This document shows, one piece after another, positions 45,361 through 54,383 of a stretch of 64,000 nucleotides of DNA. The notes below the pieces were generated by a model that was not told the DNA's origin, searched no databases, and saw nothing but the letters and a program-made list of their open reading frames with translations. Source of the stretch: Cognatishimia maritima (GTDB lineage: Bacteria > Pseudomonadota > Alphaproteobacteria > Rhodobacterales > Rhodobacteraceae); assembly GCF_900129685.1 (NCBI RefSeq), contig NZ_FQWM01000007.1:108501-172500 (forward strand), read 5' to 3'. Position numbers and translations under genes: made by a program. The first letter of the stretch is position 1. The number at the start of each line of letters is the position of its first letter.

Positions 45361-48171
45361 ATGGCCGGACAAGGTCGGATCACGGCGGTCTTGGGGCCGA
45401 CCAACACGGGCAAAACGCATCTGGCGATAGAGCGTATGCTGGGCCATCGCACTGGGGTGATCGGCCTGCCGCTACGGCTTTTGGCGCGAGAGGTTTACGA
45501 CAAAATCGTTGCCGCACGTGGTCCGCGTGTTGTGGCGCTTGTCACCGGTGAAGAACGCATTGTTCCCCCAAAAGCACAATATTGGGTCTGCACGGTTGAG
45601 GCGATGCCCGAGGGCATGGGGTGCGATTTCCTTGCTGTCGATGAAATCCAACTCTGTGCCGATCCAGAACGCGGGCATGTGTTCACCGACCGATTGCTGC
45701 GCGCGCGGGGTTTGTATGAAACCATGTTCATGGGGTCTGACACCATGCGTGGCACGATTGCGGCGCTGGTGCCCGGAGCGGAATTCGTTCGTCGCGAACG
45801 CCTGAGCACGCTGAGCTATTCGGGCAGCCGCAAGATCAGTCGGATGCAACCCCGGTCCGCCATTGTCGGCTTCTCGGTTGATAACGTCTACGCCATTGCC
45901 GAACTCATCCGCCGGCAAAAAGGCGGGGCGGCAGTGGTGATGGGTGCGCTCAGCCCGCGCACACGTAACGCTCAGGTGGAACTCTATCAGAATGGCGATG
46001 TCGATTATCTGGTGGCGACGGACGCCATCGGCATGGGGTTGAACCTTGATATCGACCATGTGGCGTTCAGTTCGACGACAAAATTCGATGGCCGCCGGAT
46101 GCGAGAGTTGATGCCCAATGAACTTGCACAGATCGCAGGCCGCGCCGGGCGGGGGATGAGCCATGGCACCTTTGGTGTCACAGGTGAGGCGCGTCCGTTG
46201 CACGAAGAGGTGGCCGAGGCGATTATGAACCATCGCTTCACACCAATCCGTAAGGTGAACTGGCGCAATGCGGACCTGCGGTTCGGCAAGTTGGAAGCGC
46301 TGATCGCTTCGCTTGAAGAAGCGCCTACCGATCCTTTGCTGATGAAGGCGCGCGAAGCGGATGACTTGGGAGCGTTGAAAACCCTAGCCCGAGACACCGA
46401 AGTTGCCGCCCGCGCCAGCGATGCGGCATCGGTGCGTTTGCTCTGGGATGTCTGCCGTATCCCCGATTTCCGAGGCATCAGTCACAATGAGCACGCCAGC
46501 CTCTTGCAGGGAATCTACGGCTATTTGCACGAAAAAGGCCGGATTCCGCGGGATTGGTTCGCGCGCCAAGTCTCAAGAATCGATAAAATCGACGGAAATA
46601 TTGATACACTCTCCAAAAGATTGGCATTTATCCGCACATGGACCTATGTCGCGCAGCGAAATGGTTGGATTGACGACGAAAACCATTGGCGCGAGGAGAC
46701 TCGCGCGGTAGAAGATCGCCTGTCAGATGCGCTGCATGCACGGTTGACAGAAAAATTTGTGGATCGCCGGACATCTGTGTTGTTGCGGCGGCTCAAACAG
46801 AAGGAGGCCCTTTTGGCCGATGTGAATGATAAAGGTGAAGTGACCATCGAAGGGGAGTTCGTTGGTCGTTTGGAAGGGTTCCGCTTTCAGGCAGACAAAA
46901 GCGCCGAAGGGGCAGAGGCAAAGACTCTGCGTCAGGCGAGCGTGTCCGCGCTGGCACCGCAGTTCCACCTACGGGCGGATCGCTTTTACAATGCACCCGA
47001 TACTGAAATTGATTTTACCGAACAAGGCGGCCTGATGTGGGGCGAACATGCTGTGGGCAAATTGGTGGCCGGCAGTGACCCATTGAAACCGTCGATCAGC
47101 GTATTCGTCGATGATGAGGCAGGGCCGGAGGTCGCTCAGAAAGTAGAGCGCCGCCTGCAGCATTTCATTGACCGCAAGATCGCGGCTTTGTTTGAGCCGC
47201 TCTTGAACCTGTCGCGCGACGAAGAACTCTCTGGTCTGGCGCGTGGCTTTGCCTTCCGCATGGTCGAAGCGTTGGGCATCCTGCCGCGTGGCGAGGTTGC
47301 GCAGGAAGTCAAAGAGCTGGATCAAGATGCACGTGGCGCGCTGCGCAAACATGGCATTCGCTTTGGTCAGTTCACCATCTTTATGCCTTTGCTGCTGAAA
47401 CCCGCGCCGACGCGCTTGCGGTTGGTGCTGTGGTCCCTGTCCAAAGGTCTGGATATCTTCCCAGAATCGCCACCTCCGGGGCTGGTTACCGTTCCGGCGG
47501 GCGAGGGCACACCAGAAGGCTACCACGCGATGGCGGGTTACCGCGCTGCGGGCGAACGCGCGATTCGTATCGATATGCTGGAACGTCTGGCAGACATGCT
47601 GCGTGCCGAGGACAGCCGGGGTGGTTTTGAAGCCAACCCAGATATGCTGTCGATCACCGGGATGACGCTCGAACATTTTGCCGACCTGATGCAGGGTCTT
47701 GGCTACAACGCCGAAAAGGGCGAGCGGGAAAAGGTCAAAGCCACGCCTGCGACCGATGCGGAAGCGACGGAAGTCTCTGAGACACCGGAAGATACGACAC
47801 CCGAGACAACGTCTGAAGACACAGCTGTTGAAGCTGCGGCGCCAGAGGCACTAACCGAAGGTGCCGTCGCTGAAGATGCGCCTACCGAGGACGTCACTCC
47901 AGAGGTTGAAGTGTTCTACACCTTCACTTGGGGTGGCGGTCGTCGTCAAAATGCGAACCGTCGTCCGCAGGGTGGGCGTCGCGAAGGTCAAGGAAATCCA
48001 GGAGGCAAACCGGGCGGTAAACCGCGTGGCAAGCCACAGGGCAAAGGCGGCAAAGGCAAACCTCGGAATGAGGGTGCAAAGCAATTCAGCGCGCGCCCTC
48101 CGAAGAAGGAAAAAGCCATTGATCCAGACAACCCATTCGCCGCCGCGCTGATGGGCCTGAAAACCAAATGA
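45361..48171 (+). CDS. SUV3-like RNA/DNA helicase with low-complexity C-terminal tail
   Basis: A 936-residue superfamily 2 helicase of the mitochondrial SUV3 type. Walker A GPTNTGKT is at 12-19, motif II DEIQ at 94-97, and motif VI QIAGRAGRG near 260. The middle holds a winged and helical part, then about 60 residues rich in Glu, Thr and Pro and a basic Gly/Arg/Lys tail (RRQNANRRPQGGRR...KPGGKPRGKPQGKGG) that probably binds RNA. In mitochondria SUV3 is part of the RNA degradosome. It leads the conserved run helicase - S4 - fdxA - carD. Confidence 0.9.
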   Translation: MAGQGRITAVLGPTNTGKTHLAIERMLGHRTGVIGLPLRLLAREVYDKIVAARGPRVVALVTGEERIVPPKAQYWVCTVEAMPEGMGCDFLAVDEIQLCADPERGHVFTDRLLRARGLYETMFMGSDTMRGTIAALVPGAEFVRRERLSTLSYSGSRKISRMQPRSAIVGFSVDNVYAIAELIRRQKGGAAVVMGALSPRTRNAQVELYQNGDVDYLVATDAIGMGLNLDIDHVAFSSTTKFDGRRMRELMPNELAQIAGRAGRGMSHGTFGVTGEARPLHEEVAEAIMNHRFTPIRKVNWRNADLRFGKLEALIASLEEAPTDPLLMKAREADDLGALKTLARDTEVAARASDAASVRLLWDVCRIPDFRGISHNEHASLLQGIYGYLHEKGRIPRDWFARQVSRIDKIDGNIDTLSKRLAFIRTWTYVAQRNGWIDDENHWREETRAVEDRLSDALHARLTEKFVDRRTSVLLRRLKQKEALLADVNDKGEVTIEGEFVGRLEGFRFQADKSAEGAEAKTLRQASVSALAPQFHLRADRFYNAPDTEIDFTEQGGLMWGEHAVGKLVAGSDPLKPSISVFVDDEAGPEVAQKVERRLQHFIDRKIAALFEPLLNLSRDEELSGLARGFAFRMVEALGILPRGEVAQEVKELDQDARGALRKHGIRFGQFTIFMPLLLKPAPTRLRLVLWSLSKGLDIFPESPPPGLVTVPAGEGTPEGYHAMAGYRAAGERAIRIDMLERLADMLRAEDSRGGFEANPDMLSITGMTLEHFADLMQGLGYNAEKGEREKVKATPATDAEATEVSETPEDTTPETTSEDTAVEAAAPEALTEGAVAEDAPTEDVTPEVEVFYTFTWGGGRRQNANRRPQGGRREGQGNPGGKPGGKPRGKPQGKGGKGKPRNEGAKQFSARPPKKEKAIDPDNPFAAALMGLKTK

Positions 48172-48197
48172 GCCGACGCGCCATGCGTTGGACATTC

Positions 48198-48224
48198 AAA
48201 GGCGCGCCGTTGAGGCGCGCCTTT
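48198..48224 (+). terminator. Intrinsic terminator between helicase and S4 gene
   Basis: AAAGGCGCGCC-GTTGA-GGCGCGCCTTT, stem 48198-48223, ends in TTTT. The S4 gene starts 21 bases after it, so read-through or another promoter is needed. Confidence 0.85.
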
Positions 48225-48244
48225 TGCCTGTCTGGGAACGCCGC

Positions 48245-48622
48245 ATGAACGATGCAACGGCCAAACTACGTATCGACAAATGGTTGTGGTACGCGCGCTT
48301 CTTTAAGACGCGATCACTGGCGGCTAAAGTCGTTTCAGGCGGCCATGTGCGCGTGAACGGCCAAAAGATTGCCAAATCCAGCCATTCGATAAGTCCAGGT
48401 GACGTTCTGACCTTCCCTCAGGCCAAGGAAATCAGGGTGGTGCGGATCGAAGTGCTCGGGGAACGGCGTGGGCCAGCGCCCGAAGCGCAAACCCTGTACT
48501 TCGATATGACCGAACGTAAAGAAAAAATTCCGGCTTCTCCGCGATTTGAAGGAAAAGGACGCCCTTCAAAAAAGGATCGTCGCAATCTCGACCTTATGAA
48601 AAACACGCGGCTTGAAGATTAG
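48245..48622 (+). CDS. S4 domain RNA-binding protein (Hsp15-like)
   Basis: A 125-residue protein: the S4 domain (LRIDKWLWYARFFKTRSLAAKVVSGGHVRVNGQKIAKSSHSISPGD) fills residues 8-55, then a basic C-terminal tail (GKGRPSKKDRRNLDLMKN). This is the layout of Hsp15, which binds blocked 50S subunits carrying nascent chain-tRNA. ATG 48245 comes from the conserved NDATAKLRIDKWL; the upstream frame crosses the terminator. The conserved neighbours support a ribosome or RNA role. Confidence 0.9.
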   Translation: MNDATAKLRIDKWLWYARFFKTRSLAAKVVSGGHVRVNGQKIAKSSHSISPGDVLTFPQAKEIRVVRIEVLGERRGPAPEAQTLYFDMTERKEKIPASPRFEGKGRPSKKDRRNLDLMKNTRLED

Positions 48623-48672
48623 GCGCGTCTGATTTAGCTAGACGGTCAAATACCTAGGATATCGATAGACCC

Positions 48673-49011
48673 ATGACCTACGTTGTCACAGAGAACTGCA
48701 TCGCTTGCAAATATACAGACTGCGTCGAAGTCTGCCCCGTGGACTGCTTCTACGAAGGCGAAAACACCCTGGTGATTCACCCGGATGAATGCATCGACTG
48801 TGGTGTTTGCGAACCTGAATGCCCCGCTGACGCAATCCGTCCGGACACAGAGCCGGATATGGAAAAATGGGTCGAGTTTAACCGCAAATACGCGGAAATC
48901 TGGCCCGTCATCATTTCCAAAAAAGAACCGATGCCGGGATATGAAGATCGCGACGGTGAAGAGGGCAAAATGGAGAAATACTTCTCCGAAGCGCCCGGTG
49001 AAGGCGGTTAA
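48673..49011 (+). CDS. fdxA: 7Fe ferredoxin FdxA
   Basis: A 112-residue 3Fe-4S/4Fe-4S ferredoxin. Cys9, Cys12, Cys17, Cys21 and Cys25 in the first part and Cys40, Cys43, Cys46 and Cys50 in the second give the pattern of Azotobacter FdI (C-x7-C-x3-C-x3-C, then CxxCxxCxxxCP). The C-terminal 50 residues are the usual FdxA helical extension. It passes electrons in the cytosol; the partner is unknown. ATG 48673 has no strong ribosome site. Confidence 0.95.
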   Translation: MTYVVTENCIACKYTDCVEVCPVDCFYEGENTLVIHPDECIDCGVCEPECPADAIRPDTEPDMEKWVEFNRKYAEIWPVIISKKEPMPGYEDRDGEEGKMEKYFSEAPGEGG

Positions 49012-49173
49012 GCCTGATCTCAAATCGATTCGCGCGTGCAGCAGCTCTTTCTGCCGCGCAGAAACCGCGTAATAGTTTGAAAACGAACAGAAATACCCCC
49101 TCAGATGGTGGTTGCGCTTCTATTTGGGGTAATTTTGTGATACACTGTTGTTACAAATGATAAGACCCCGATG

Positions 49174-49207
49174 CCATCCCGCAGGCTGCTGCCACGGATG
49201 GTTTTTT
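49174..49207 (+). terminator. Terminator-like hairpin in the fdxA-carD gap
   Basis: CCATCC (49174-49179) pairs with GGATGG (49196-49201) around an inner GCAG/CTGC stem, then six T. It could end fdxA transcripts, 160 bases after the stop, or act as an attenuator of carD, 83 bases before its start. Confidence 0.75.
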
Positions 49208-49289
49208 GCGCCACAGCTTATCGAAGATGCGGAACGCGCTTTCTGCATTGGCGAGTTTTGCTGTGACGCGCTCTGTTAGGAAGGACTGC

Positions 49290-49799
49290 ATGAGCAAAGC
49301 GAAGAAGAACGAATTCCGCCCGAATGACTACGTTGTTTATCCTGCGCATGGCGTGGGTCAGATCGTGTCGATCGAGGAGCAGGAAATCGCTGGGATCGAA
49401 CTAGAGCTGTTTGTGATCTCTTTCGAAAAAGACAAGATGACGCTGCGGGTTCCGACCCATAAGGCGACCGAGATTGGTATGCGTAGCCTTAGCTCCCCAG
49501 ACGTGATTGATCAGGCGATGAAAACGCTGAAAGGCAAGGCCAAGGTCAAGCGGGCCATGTGGTCGCGCCGGGCGCAGGAATACGAACAGAAAATCAACTC
49601 TGGTGATCTGATCGCCATCGCCGAAGTTGTGCGCGATCTGCATCGCACCGACGATCAGCGTGAGCAAAGCTATTCTGAACGTCAGCTCTACGAAGCCGCG
49701 CTGGAGCGTCTGACACGCGAAGTGGCTGCAGTGGCTGGCGGGGATGAGGTTCTGGCTGCCAAACAGGTCGACGACGTCCTGACCGCACGCGCTGCGTAA
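49290..49799 (+). CDS. carD: CarD family transcription regulator
   Basis: A 169-residue RNA-polymerase-binding regulator. The N-terminal Tudor-like domain (FRPNDYVVYPAHGVGQIVSIEEQE, about 9-70) would contact the beta subunit, and the C-terminal helical part (AMWSRRAQEYEQKINSGDLIAIAEVVRDL) the DNA at the upstream edge of the bubble. CarD stabilises open complexes at rRNA and other promoters. AGGAAGGA precedes ATG 49290; the frame to 49206 lies across the leader hairpin. Confidence 0.95.
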   Translation: MSKAKKNEFRPNDYVVYPAHGVGQIVSIEEQEIAGIELELFVISFEKDKMTLRVPTHKATEIGMRSLSSPDVIDQAMKTLKGKAKVKRAMWSRRAQEYEQKINSGDLIAIAEVVRDLHRTDDQREQSYSERQLYEAALERLTREVAAVAGGDEVLAAKQVDDVLTARAA

Positions 49800-49822
49800 A
49801 CAGCCATATCAGCAAGACAATC

Positions 49823-49854
49823 GGCCGCGTTCTAGGTAGGAGCGCGGCCTTTTT
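49823..49854 (+). terminator. Intrinsic terminator of carD
   Basis: GGCCGCGTTC (49823-49832) pairs with GAGCGCGGCC (49840-49849, one T-G), followed by TTTTTC. Confidence 0.87.
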
Positions 49855-49972
49855 CTTTGCTGCATAGTTGGCAGCAGCCAAGGCAAACCTGCATATCTGA
49901 ACAGTATCTGCGCGGGCACGGGGCTTGAGTGGAACTGGTTTTCCTTTGATATTTGCAATGGGGGGAATGCCT

Positions 49973-50785
49973 ATGTCCATTCGCATCGAAGACCTAAAAA
50001 CACGCTTTCAAAAAACCGAACGTATGCCGGTTGTGTTTCTCGGCCATGGGAACCCGATGCATGCCCTTGGCAACAACCCCTATGCCGATGCGTGGCAGCA
50101 TCTCGGCCAAAGCCTGCCGCGCCCCAAGGCCATTCTTCTGGTCTCTGCCCATTGGATGAGCCGCGGCAGCCTGCTGGTGGATGTTTCGACGATGCCGCGC
50201 ACGATCCACGATTTTCGCGGCTTTCCTCCCGCGCTTTATGAACAACAATATCCTGCACCCGGTCATCCCAAGTTGGCGCGCGAAGTCGTTGCTTTATTGT
50301 CGAGCCACCACGCCGAGGAAGATGAGACTTGGGGGCTGGATCATGGCTCTTGGGCCGTTTTGAAATGGCTTTACCCAGAAGCTGATGTTCCGGTGTTCCA
50401 ACTTTCTATTGACATGAGCCGCCCTCTGGCGTGGCACCTTGAAGTCGGCGCGCAACTGGCTGAATTGCGGGATCGTGGCATTCTGATTTTGGGCAGCGGC
50501 AACCTGGTGCATAACCTGCGAAACTTGCGCTTTGACGGAGCACCGTTTGATTGGGCAGAAGGCTTTGATCAGTTCGTCGCCAATAAACTGACAGACAGAA
50601 ATTTTGATGCATTGGCAGACAGGCGCGCAATGGGGCCATTGTTTGAACAGGCCCATCCGAGCTTTGATCACTACCTCCCCGCATTGACCGTCGCTGGTAC
50701 GGTGCAACGTGATGACGAACTAGCTTTTATGAATGACTCCATAGATGCAGGCAGCATCTCGATGCGCAGCTTTATTTTTAGCTGA
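49973..50785 (+). CDS. LigB/DODA-type extradiol dioxygenase (YgiD-like)
   Basis: A 270-residue class III extradiol dioxygenase. The zinc/iron site His residues are in VVFLGHGNPMHAL, LLVSAHWMSRG and GLDHGSWAVLKW; the end segment LVHNLRNL is typical. It belongs with E. coli YgiD and plant 4,5-DOPA dioxygenase. The ring substrate is unknown. ATG 49973 is chosen because GGGGGAA lies before it; in-frame ATGs at 49958 and 49967 are alternatives. Confidence 0.9.
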   Translation: MSIRIEDLKTRFQKTERMPVVFLGHGNPMHALGNNPYADAWQHLGQSLPRPKAILLVSAHWMSRGSLLVDVSTMPRTIHDFRGFPPALYEQQYPAPGHPKLAREVVALLSSHHAEEDETWGLDHGSWAVLKWLYPEADVPVFQLSIDMSRPLAWHLEVGAQLAELRDRGILILGSGNLVHNLRNLRFDGAPFDWAEGFDQFVANKLTDRNFDALADRRAMGPLFEQAHPSFDHYLPALTVAGTVQRDDELAFMNDSIDAGSISMRSFIFS

Positions 50786-50824
50786 GTGCCGGGGAAGGGA
50801 CGCAAACGGTGTTGAAATGCCCAC

Positions 50825-51373
50825 TTAGGCTGGGCTTTCCATGGCGACGACTAGGTGAACTTGATCAGTCAGGGCTTCGTAGAAATGCGGCACATCGCCA
50901 GGGAAGCGATAATAATCGCCCCATGCTAGGGTCTCTGCGGAATCCTCGGGGCCGATCAGTGCTTGACCCGAAATCACGAAAATATGCTCCACGGTTCCGG
51001 CTGGATGCGCTTCGGCGTGTCGGACATCGCCCTTTGTGATGGTCGCCCGATACAGGTCGCGACAGCGGTTCGGCGGGCACTTGTCCAATATGATGGCCTG
51101 AAAAGCAGCGTTCTCTGAAGGGACGGGCGTGCCTTCATCGGCCCGCACAAGTTTGATGTCATTTGCTGGCATTTCAAACAAATGGCTGAAAGGCACCCCG
51201 AGAACCTTTGCAATGGCCCAAAGCGTTTCGATGTTGGGGTTCCCTTGGCCAGACTCCAGTTGCGAAAGCGTAGATTTGGCAAGCCCCGCCTGCTGCGCAA
51301 GCGCAGACAAGCTGATCCCAGCCTTGGAACGTTCGCGCTGAATCGCGCGGGCAATGAGGGTGGAGGGGGTCAC
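50825..51373 (-). CDS. XRE-family regulator with C-terminal cupin
   Basis: A 182-residue regulator. The HTH is at 8-64 (ISLSALAQQAGLAKSTLSQLESGQGNPNIETLWAIAKVLGV) and the cupin domain at about 105-178 (HPAGTVEHIFVISGQALIG, DYYRFPGDVPHFYEAL) with His residues that could bind a metal or ligand. It is divergent from azlCD, and inverted repeats crowd the shared 105-base gap, so it is the natural regulator of that exporter and of itself. It starts with GTG. Confidence 0.92.
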   Translation of the reverse strand: MTPSTLIARAIQRERSKAGISLSALAQQAGLAKSTLSQLESGQGNPNIETLWAIAKVLGVPFSHLFEMPANDIKLVRADEGTPVPSENAAFQAIILDKCPPNRCRDLYRATITKGDVRHAEAHPAGTVEHIFVISGQALIGPEDSAETLAWGDYYRFPGDVPHFYEALTDQVHLVVAMESPA

Positions 51374-51388
51374 GGTCTAGTCCTCAGT

Positions 51389-51459
51389 TGTTCGTTATGG
51401 CGAACATAGTTCGATTTGACAGCTTCGGCAATTCCGTTCATGTTGCCGAACAACGTTCG
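51389..51459. promoter_or_regulatory. Operator cluster between the cupin regulator and azlCD
   Basis: TGTTCG-N6-CGAACA (51389-51406), a further GTTCG (51409-51413), TTCGGCAA-N11-TTGCCGAA (51424-51450, perfect 8-base arms) and CGAAC-N3-GTTCG (51447-51459) all lie in the divergent promoter region. Confidence 0.65.
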
Positions 51460-51478
51460 TTTCGATGAAAGGTGAGTC

Positions 51479-52183
51479 GTGTCAGAAACCAGAGATGCCC
51501 TGCGTGATATGGTGCCTGTGGCATCCGCCATCGCGCCTTATTCAGCGGTCTTTGGTGCACTTGCTGTCGATCAGGGTATGACGCTGACCGAATTGCTGGT
51601 GACCTCTGGCAGCATCTATGCCGTCGCCAGCCAATACGTGATGCTGGACCTGTGGGTCCAAGGCGTTCCAATCTGGTCCGTCCTGCTTGCAGTGCTGGCA
51701 GTGAATTTCCGCCACGTGCTTTATTCTGCAGCCTCCGTGCGCTGGTTGGCTGGGTTTTCCACTTGGCAAAAAGTGCTGGCATTTTTTCTATTGATCGACC
51801 CGCAATACGCCACCTGCGAGGCGCGTCACAAACGACGCCCCATCACGCCACGGTATTATTTCACCTATGCGCTTTGCATTTACGCAGTGTGGATGATCTC
51901 CAATCTGACTGGCGCGGTGTTTGGCCAGTTGCTCGGTGATGTCAGCCGCTTTGGGTTGGACCTGATGTTGCCCATGTTCTTTGCCACTTTGGTTATCAGC
52001 TTCCGCCAGACGTCTGGGTTTGCTGTGATCCTGATCACCAGCGTTGCGGTCTCTTTGATCAGCTATTTCACGATCGGTGCGCCCTGGCACATCACGTTGG
52101 GTGGAATCAGCGGGATCCTCATTGCTGCCCTGCGCAGTCGCCCCGCGCCAGCGACCCAAGGCAAGGATGCACAACATGTCTGA
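51479..52183 (+). CDS. azlC: AzlC family branched-chain amino acid exporter, large subunit
   Basis: A 234-residue inner-membrane protein with about eight helices. DMVPVASAIAPYSAVFGALAVDQGMTL, then SGSIYAVASQYVMLDLW and NFRHVLYSAA are typical AzlC segments. With AzlD it exports branched-chain amino acids (AzlCD in Bacillus, YgaZH in E. coli). It starts with GTG at 51479 after AAGGTGAG. azlD overlaps its end by eight bases. Control by the divergent cupin regulator is likely. Confidence 0.92.
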   Translation: MSETRDALRDMVPVASAIAPYSAVFGALAVDQGMTLTELLVTSGSIYAVASQYVMLDLWVQGVPIWSVLLAVLAVNFRHVLYSAASVRWLAGFSTWQKVLAFFLLIDPQYATCEARHKRRPITPRYYFTYALCIYAVWMISNLTGAVFGQLLGDVSRFGLDLMLPMFFATLVISFRQTSGFAVILITSVAVSLISYFTIGAPWHITLGGISGILIAALRSRPAPATQGKDAQHV

Positions 52184-52469
52184 TACCTATGTTCTGATCC
52201 TGCTCTGTGCAGTCGTCACCTATATTGTCCGCAGTGGCGGCTATGTGCTGATGTCCTATTTCGGAACAGTCAATCATAGGGTCGAGGCCGGGTTGAACGC
52301 TGTGCCTATTGCTGTGTTGTCTGCGCTTGTCGCACCGACGGTTCTTAACGGAGAGTGGCCGGATGCGGTTGCACTGATCTTTGTGTGTTTGCTGTCATTG
52401 CGGCTGTCGATGCTGCCAACCATTGCGCTAGGCGTGGTTTTCTTGGTGCTGCTGCGCCAGTATGCGTGA
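52176..52469 (+). CDS. azlD: AzlD family transporter, small subunit
   Basis: A 97-residue membrane protein with three to four helices: YVLILLCAVVTYIVRSGGYVLM, AVPIAVLSALVAPTVL and SMLPTIALGVVFLVLL. The YIVRSGGY start and the short size fit AzlD/YgaH. ATG 52176 overlaps the azlC 3' end and has AAGGA eight bases before it; the nine-base-earlier ATG is less likely. It ends one base before the convergent cobS. Confidence 0.9.
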   Translation: MSDTYVLILLCAVVTYIVRSGGYVLMSYFGTVNHRVEAGLNAVPIAVLSALVAPTVLNGEWPDAVALIFVCLLSLRLSMLPTIALGVVFLVLLRQYA

Positions 52470-52470
52470 A

Positions 52471-53217
52471 CTACGTAAGGGCCAGAAGGCTTACCAACAG
52501 AACAATCTGCTGCGTCGCGCCAAGAACATCGCCCGTTTGTCCACCAATTTTGCGATCCGCAAGCGTTCCGATTAGCCAAACCGCCAGCGCTGCCAACGCA
52601 ACAAGTGTGATGGCAGCCCAACCAACGCAGATTAGCGCGATCAACGCACCGAGGCCTGCCGATAGCATGGCTGTTTTTGACGCAGGACGCCCCTGCGATT
52701 TCGAAAGCCCGGTGTCCCGTGCTTGGGGAAGGGCCGACATCACAGCAGGCATGCAGGCGCGCGACAGGGTTTCAACGGCCAACAGCGGCCAGAACCAGTT
52801 CCCTAGGGGCATGAGGCTTGCGACCGCCAGCCAACGCAGACCGATGGACAGGACCAGTGCCAAGACACCATAGGTGCCAATCTGGCTGTCTTTCATAATC
52901 GCCAAACGTTTCGCTGGATCAAACCCGCCCCAAAAGCCATCTGCGCAATCGGCCAACCCGTCTTCGTGCATCGCGCCGGTCAGGACAACTGTTGTTGCAA
53001 TCCAGAGCCCGGCCGCAATCTCTGCCGCAAGTCCCAACCAAAGAGCGACGCAAGCGACCAATGCGGCCCCGAGCGAGACGGCGATCCCAGCGACTGGATA
53101 GGCCCAAGCGGCTTGCGCGCTGCGGGTGAACTCTGCCTTTACCGGCAGGCGCGTCAAAAGCGAAAGCGCGGTCAGGATATCTTTGCCCGCAACCAGCGAC
53201 ATGTCGTCCTTTTGCAT
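52471..53217 (-). CDS. cobS: Adenosylcobinamide-GDP ribazoletransferase (cobalamin synthase)
   Basis: CobS joins adenosylcobinamide-GDP to alpha-ribazole in the last steps of vitamin B12 assembly at the membrane. The 248-residue protein has several helices, [13 protein letters not shown] at the start, and the conserved [38 protein letters not shown] with its Asp-rich catalytic patch. ATG 53217 follows GGAAGGG; ATG 53202 after AAGGA is possible. cobT lies on the opposite strand 78 bases away. No cobalamin riboswitch fits in that gap. Confidence 0.95.
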   Translation of the reverse strand: MQKDDMSLVAGKDILTALSLLTRLPVKAEFTRSAQAAWAYPVAGIAVSLGAALVACVALWLGLAAEIAAGLWIATTVVLTGAMHEDGLADCADGFWGGFDPAKRLAIMKDSQIGTYGVLALVLSIGLRWLAVASLMPLGNWFWPLLAVETLSRACMPAVMSALPQARDTGLSKSQGRPASKTAMLSAGLGALIALICVGWAAITLVALAALAVWLIGTLADRKIGGQTGDVLGATQQIVLLVSLLALT

Positions 53218-53295
53218 TGCGATGTCCCTTCCAGACTTGTTCCGCGCGTTCCATCAGGTAAACAGCTTGCCAGCCCGAGACAACAGGAGCCAGCC

Positions 53296-54306
53296 ATGAC
53301 TGCCGCTTTTTCCACCTTGAATGAATTCCGTTCCTTGCTGACAAGCGCCCCTGCGCCGGATGCAAAAGCTCTGGGAGAAGCAGAAGAGCGCAACGCACAG
53401 CTGACAAAACCGCCGGGTGCACTGGGTCGTCTTGAGGATCTGGCGATCTGGTATGGCAGTTGGCGCGGAAATCCTCGCCCGGAAATCGCCAATCCGCAGG
53501 TGATTGTGTTTGCAGGCAACCATGGGGTGACAGCGCAAGGCGTCTCGGCGTTCCCGGCGGAGGTCACCGAGCAGATGGTGTTGAATTTCCAGCATGGCGG
53601 CGCGGCGATCAACCAATTGTCCCGCGCGGCGGGCGCAAAACTGTCGGTGCATGCGCTTGATCTGGACACCCCAACGGCTGATTTCACCCAAGGCCCGGCG
53701 ATGAGCGAAGACGAGGTCGTCGCGGCGCTTCTGACGGGCTGGAATGCGGTTGATGATAATACCGATCTGTTGGTGGTCGGCGAAATGGGCATCGGCAACA
53801 CGACCTCTGGCGCGGCAATTCTGAACGCGCTTTATGGTGGCGAGGCCGCAGACTGGGTTGGACGCGGTACCGGCGTCGACGATGCTGGCCTTGCCAATAA
53901 AGCGCGTGTTGTGGGCGAAGGCCTCGCTGCGAATCCGGACCGTGCAGGTCTTGAGGTTCTGCGTTGCCTCGGCGGGCGCGAACTGGCAGCGATGGCCGGG
54001 GCCATTGCCAAAGCCCGCGTCGCGCGTATTCCTGTCATTCTGGATGGCTTCATCTGCACGGCGGCCGCCGCGACGCTGGTCGCCGAAAGCGACGATGCTT
54101 TGGATCATGCAGTGGCAGGCCACGTGTCGGCAGAAGCCGCGCATTTCAACGTGCTAAAGAACCTCGGCAAAGAGCCGCTTCTGGCGATGAACATGCGCCT
54201 TGGCGAAGCTTCCGGCGGCGCGCTTGCGATCAATATTCTGAAATCTGCTGTCGCTTGTCACTCTGGCATGGCCACCTTCGCCGAAGCGGGCGTGTCTGAA
54301 GCCTAA
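53296..54306 (+). CDS. cobT: Nicotinate-nucleotide-dimethylbenzimidazole phosphoribosyltransferase
   Basis: CobT makes alpha-ribazole phosphate from dimethylbenzimidazole, the lower ligand of B12. The 336-residue protein has [62 protein letters not shown] and the end [14 protein letters not shown] with the catalytic Glu. ATG 53296 with AGGAG six bases before it is chosen over the longer open frame, which lies antisense to cobS. Confidence 0.96.
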   Translation: MTAAFSTLNEFRSLLTSAPAPDAKALGEAEERNAQLTKPPGALGRLEDLAIWYGSWRGNPRPEIANPQVIVFAGNHGVTAQGVSAFPAEVTEQMVLNFQHGGAAINQLSRAAGAKLSVHALDLDTPTADFTQGPAMSEDEVVAALLTGWNAVDDNTDLLVVGEMGIGNTTSGAAILNALYGGEAADWVGRGTGVDDAGLANKARVVGEGLAANPDRAGLEVLRCLGGRELAAMAGAIAKARVARIPVILDGFICTAAAATLVAESDDALDHAVAGHVSAEAAHFNVLKNLGKEPLLAMNMRLGEASGGALAINILKSAVACHSGMATFAEAGVSEA

Positions 54307-54321
54307 TCATTCACCATTGTG

Positions 54322-54357
54322 AAATACTCTGGGTGAGGGGAGAAAGCCTGCTTTCTC
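54322..54357. repeat. AAATACTC motif followed by hairpin, second copy
   Basis: AAATACTC (54322-54329) is followed by GAGAAAG-CCTG-CTTTCTC (54340-54357) in the 77-base gap between convergent cobT and the antiporter gene. Same plan as at 12974-13028, with a different hairpin sequence. Confidence 0.5.
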
Positions 54358-54383
54358 TCCGAGGCGCAAAGCCCCTGAATTGA

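Noticed and set aside
53218..53295. Cobalamin riboswitch between cobS and cobT
   Set aside because: The gap is only 78 bases and lacks a B12-box-like sequence.
53254..54144. 296-codon frame opposite cobT
   Set aside because: Shadow of cobT, with no recognisable domain.
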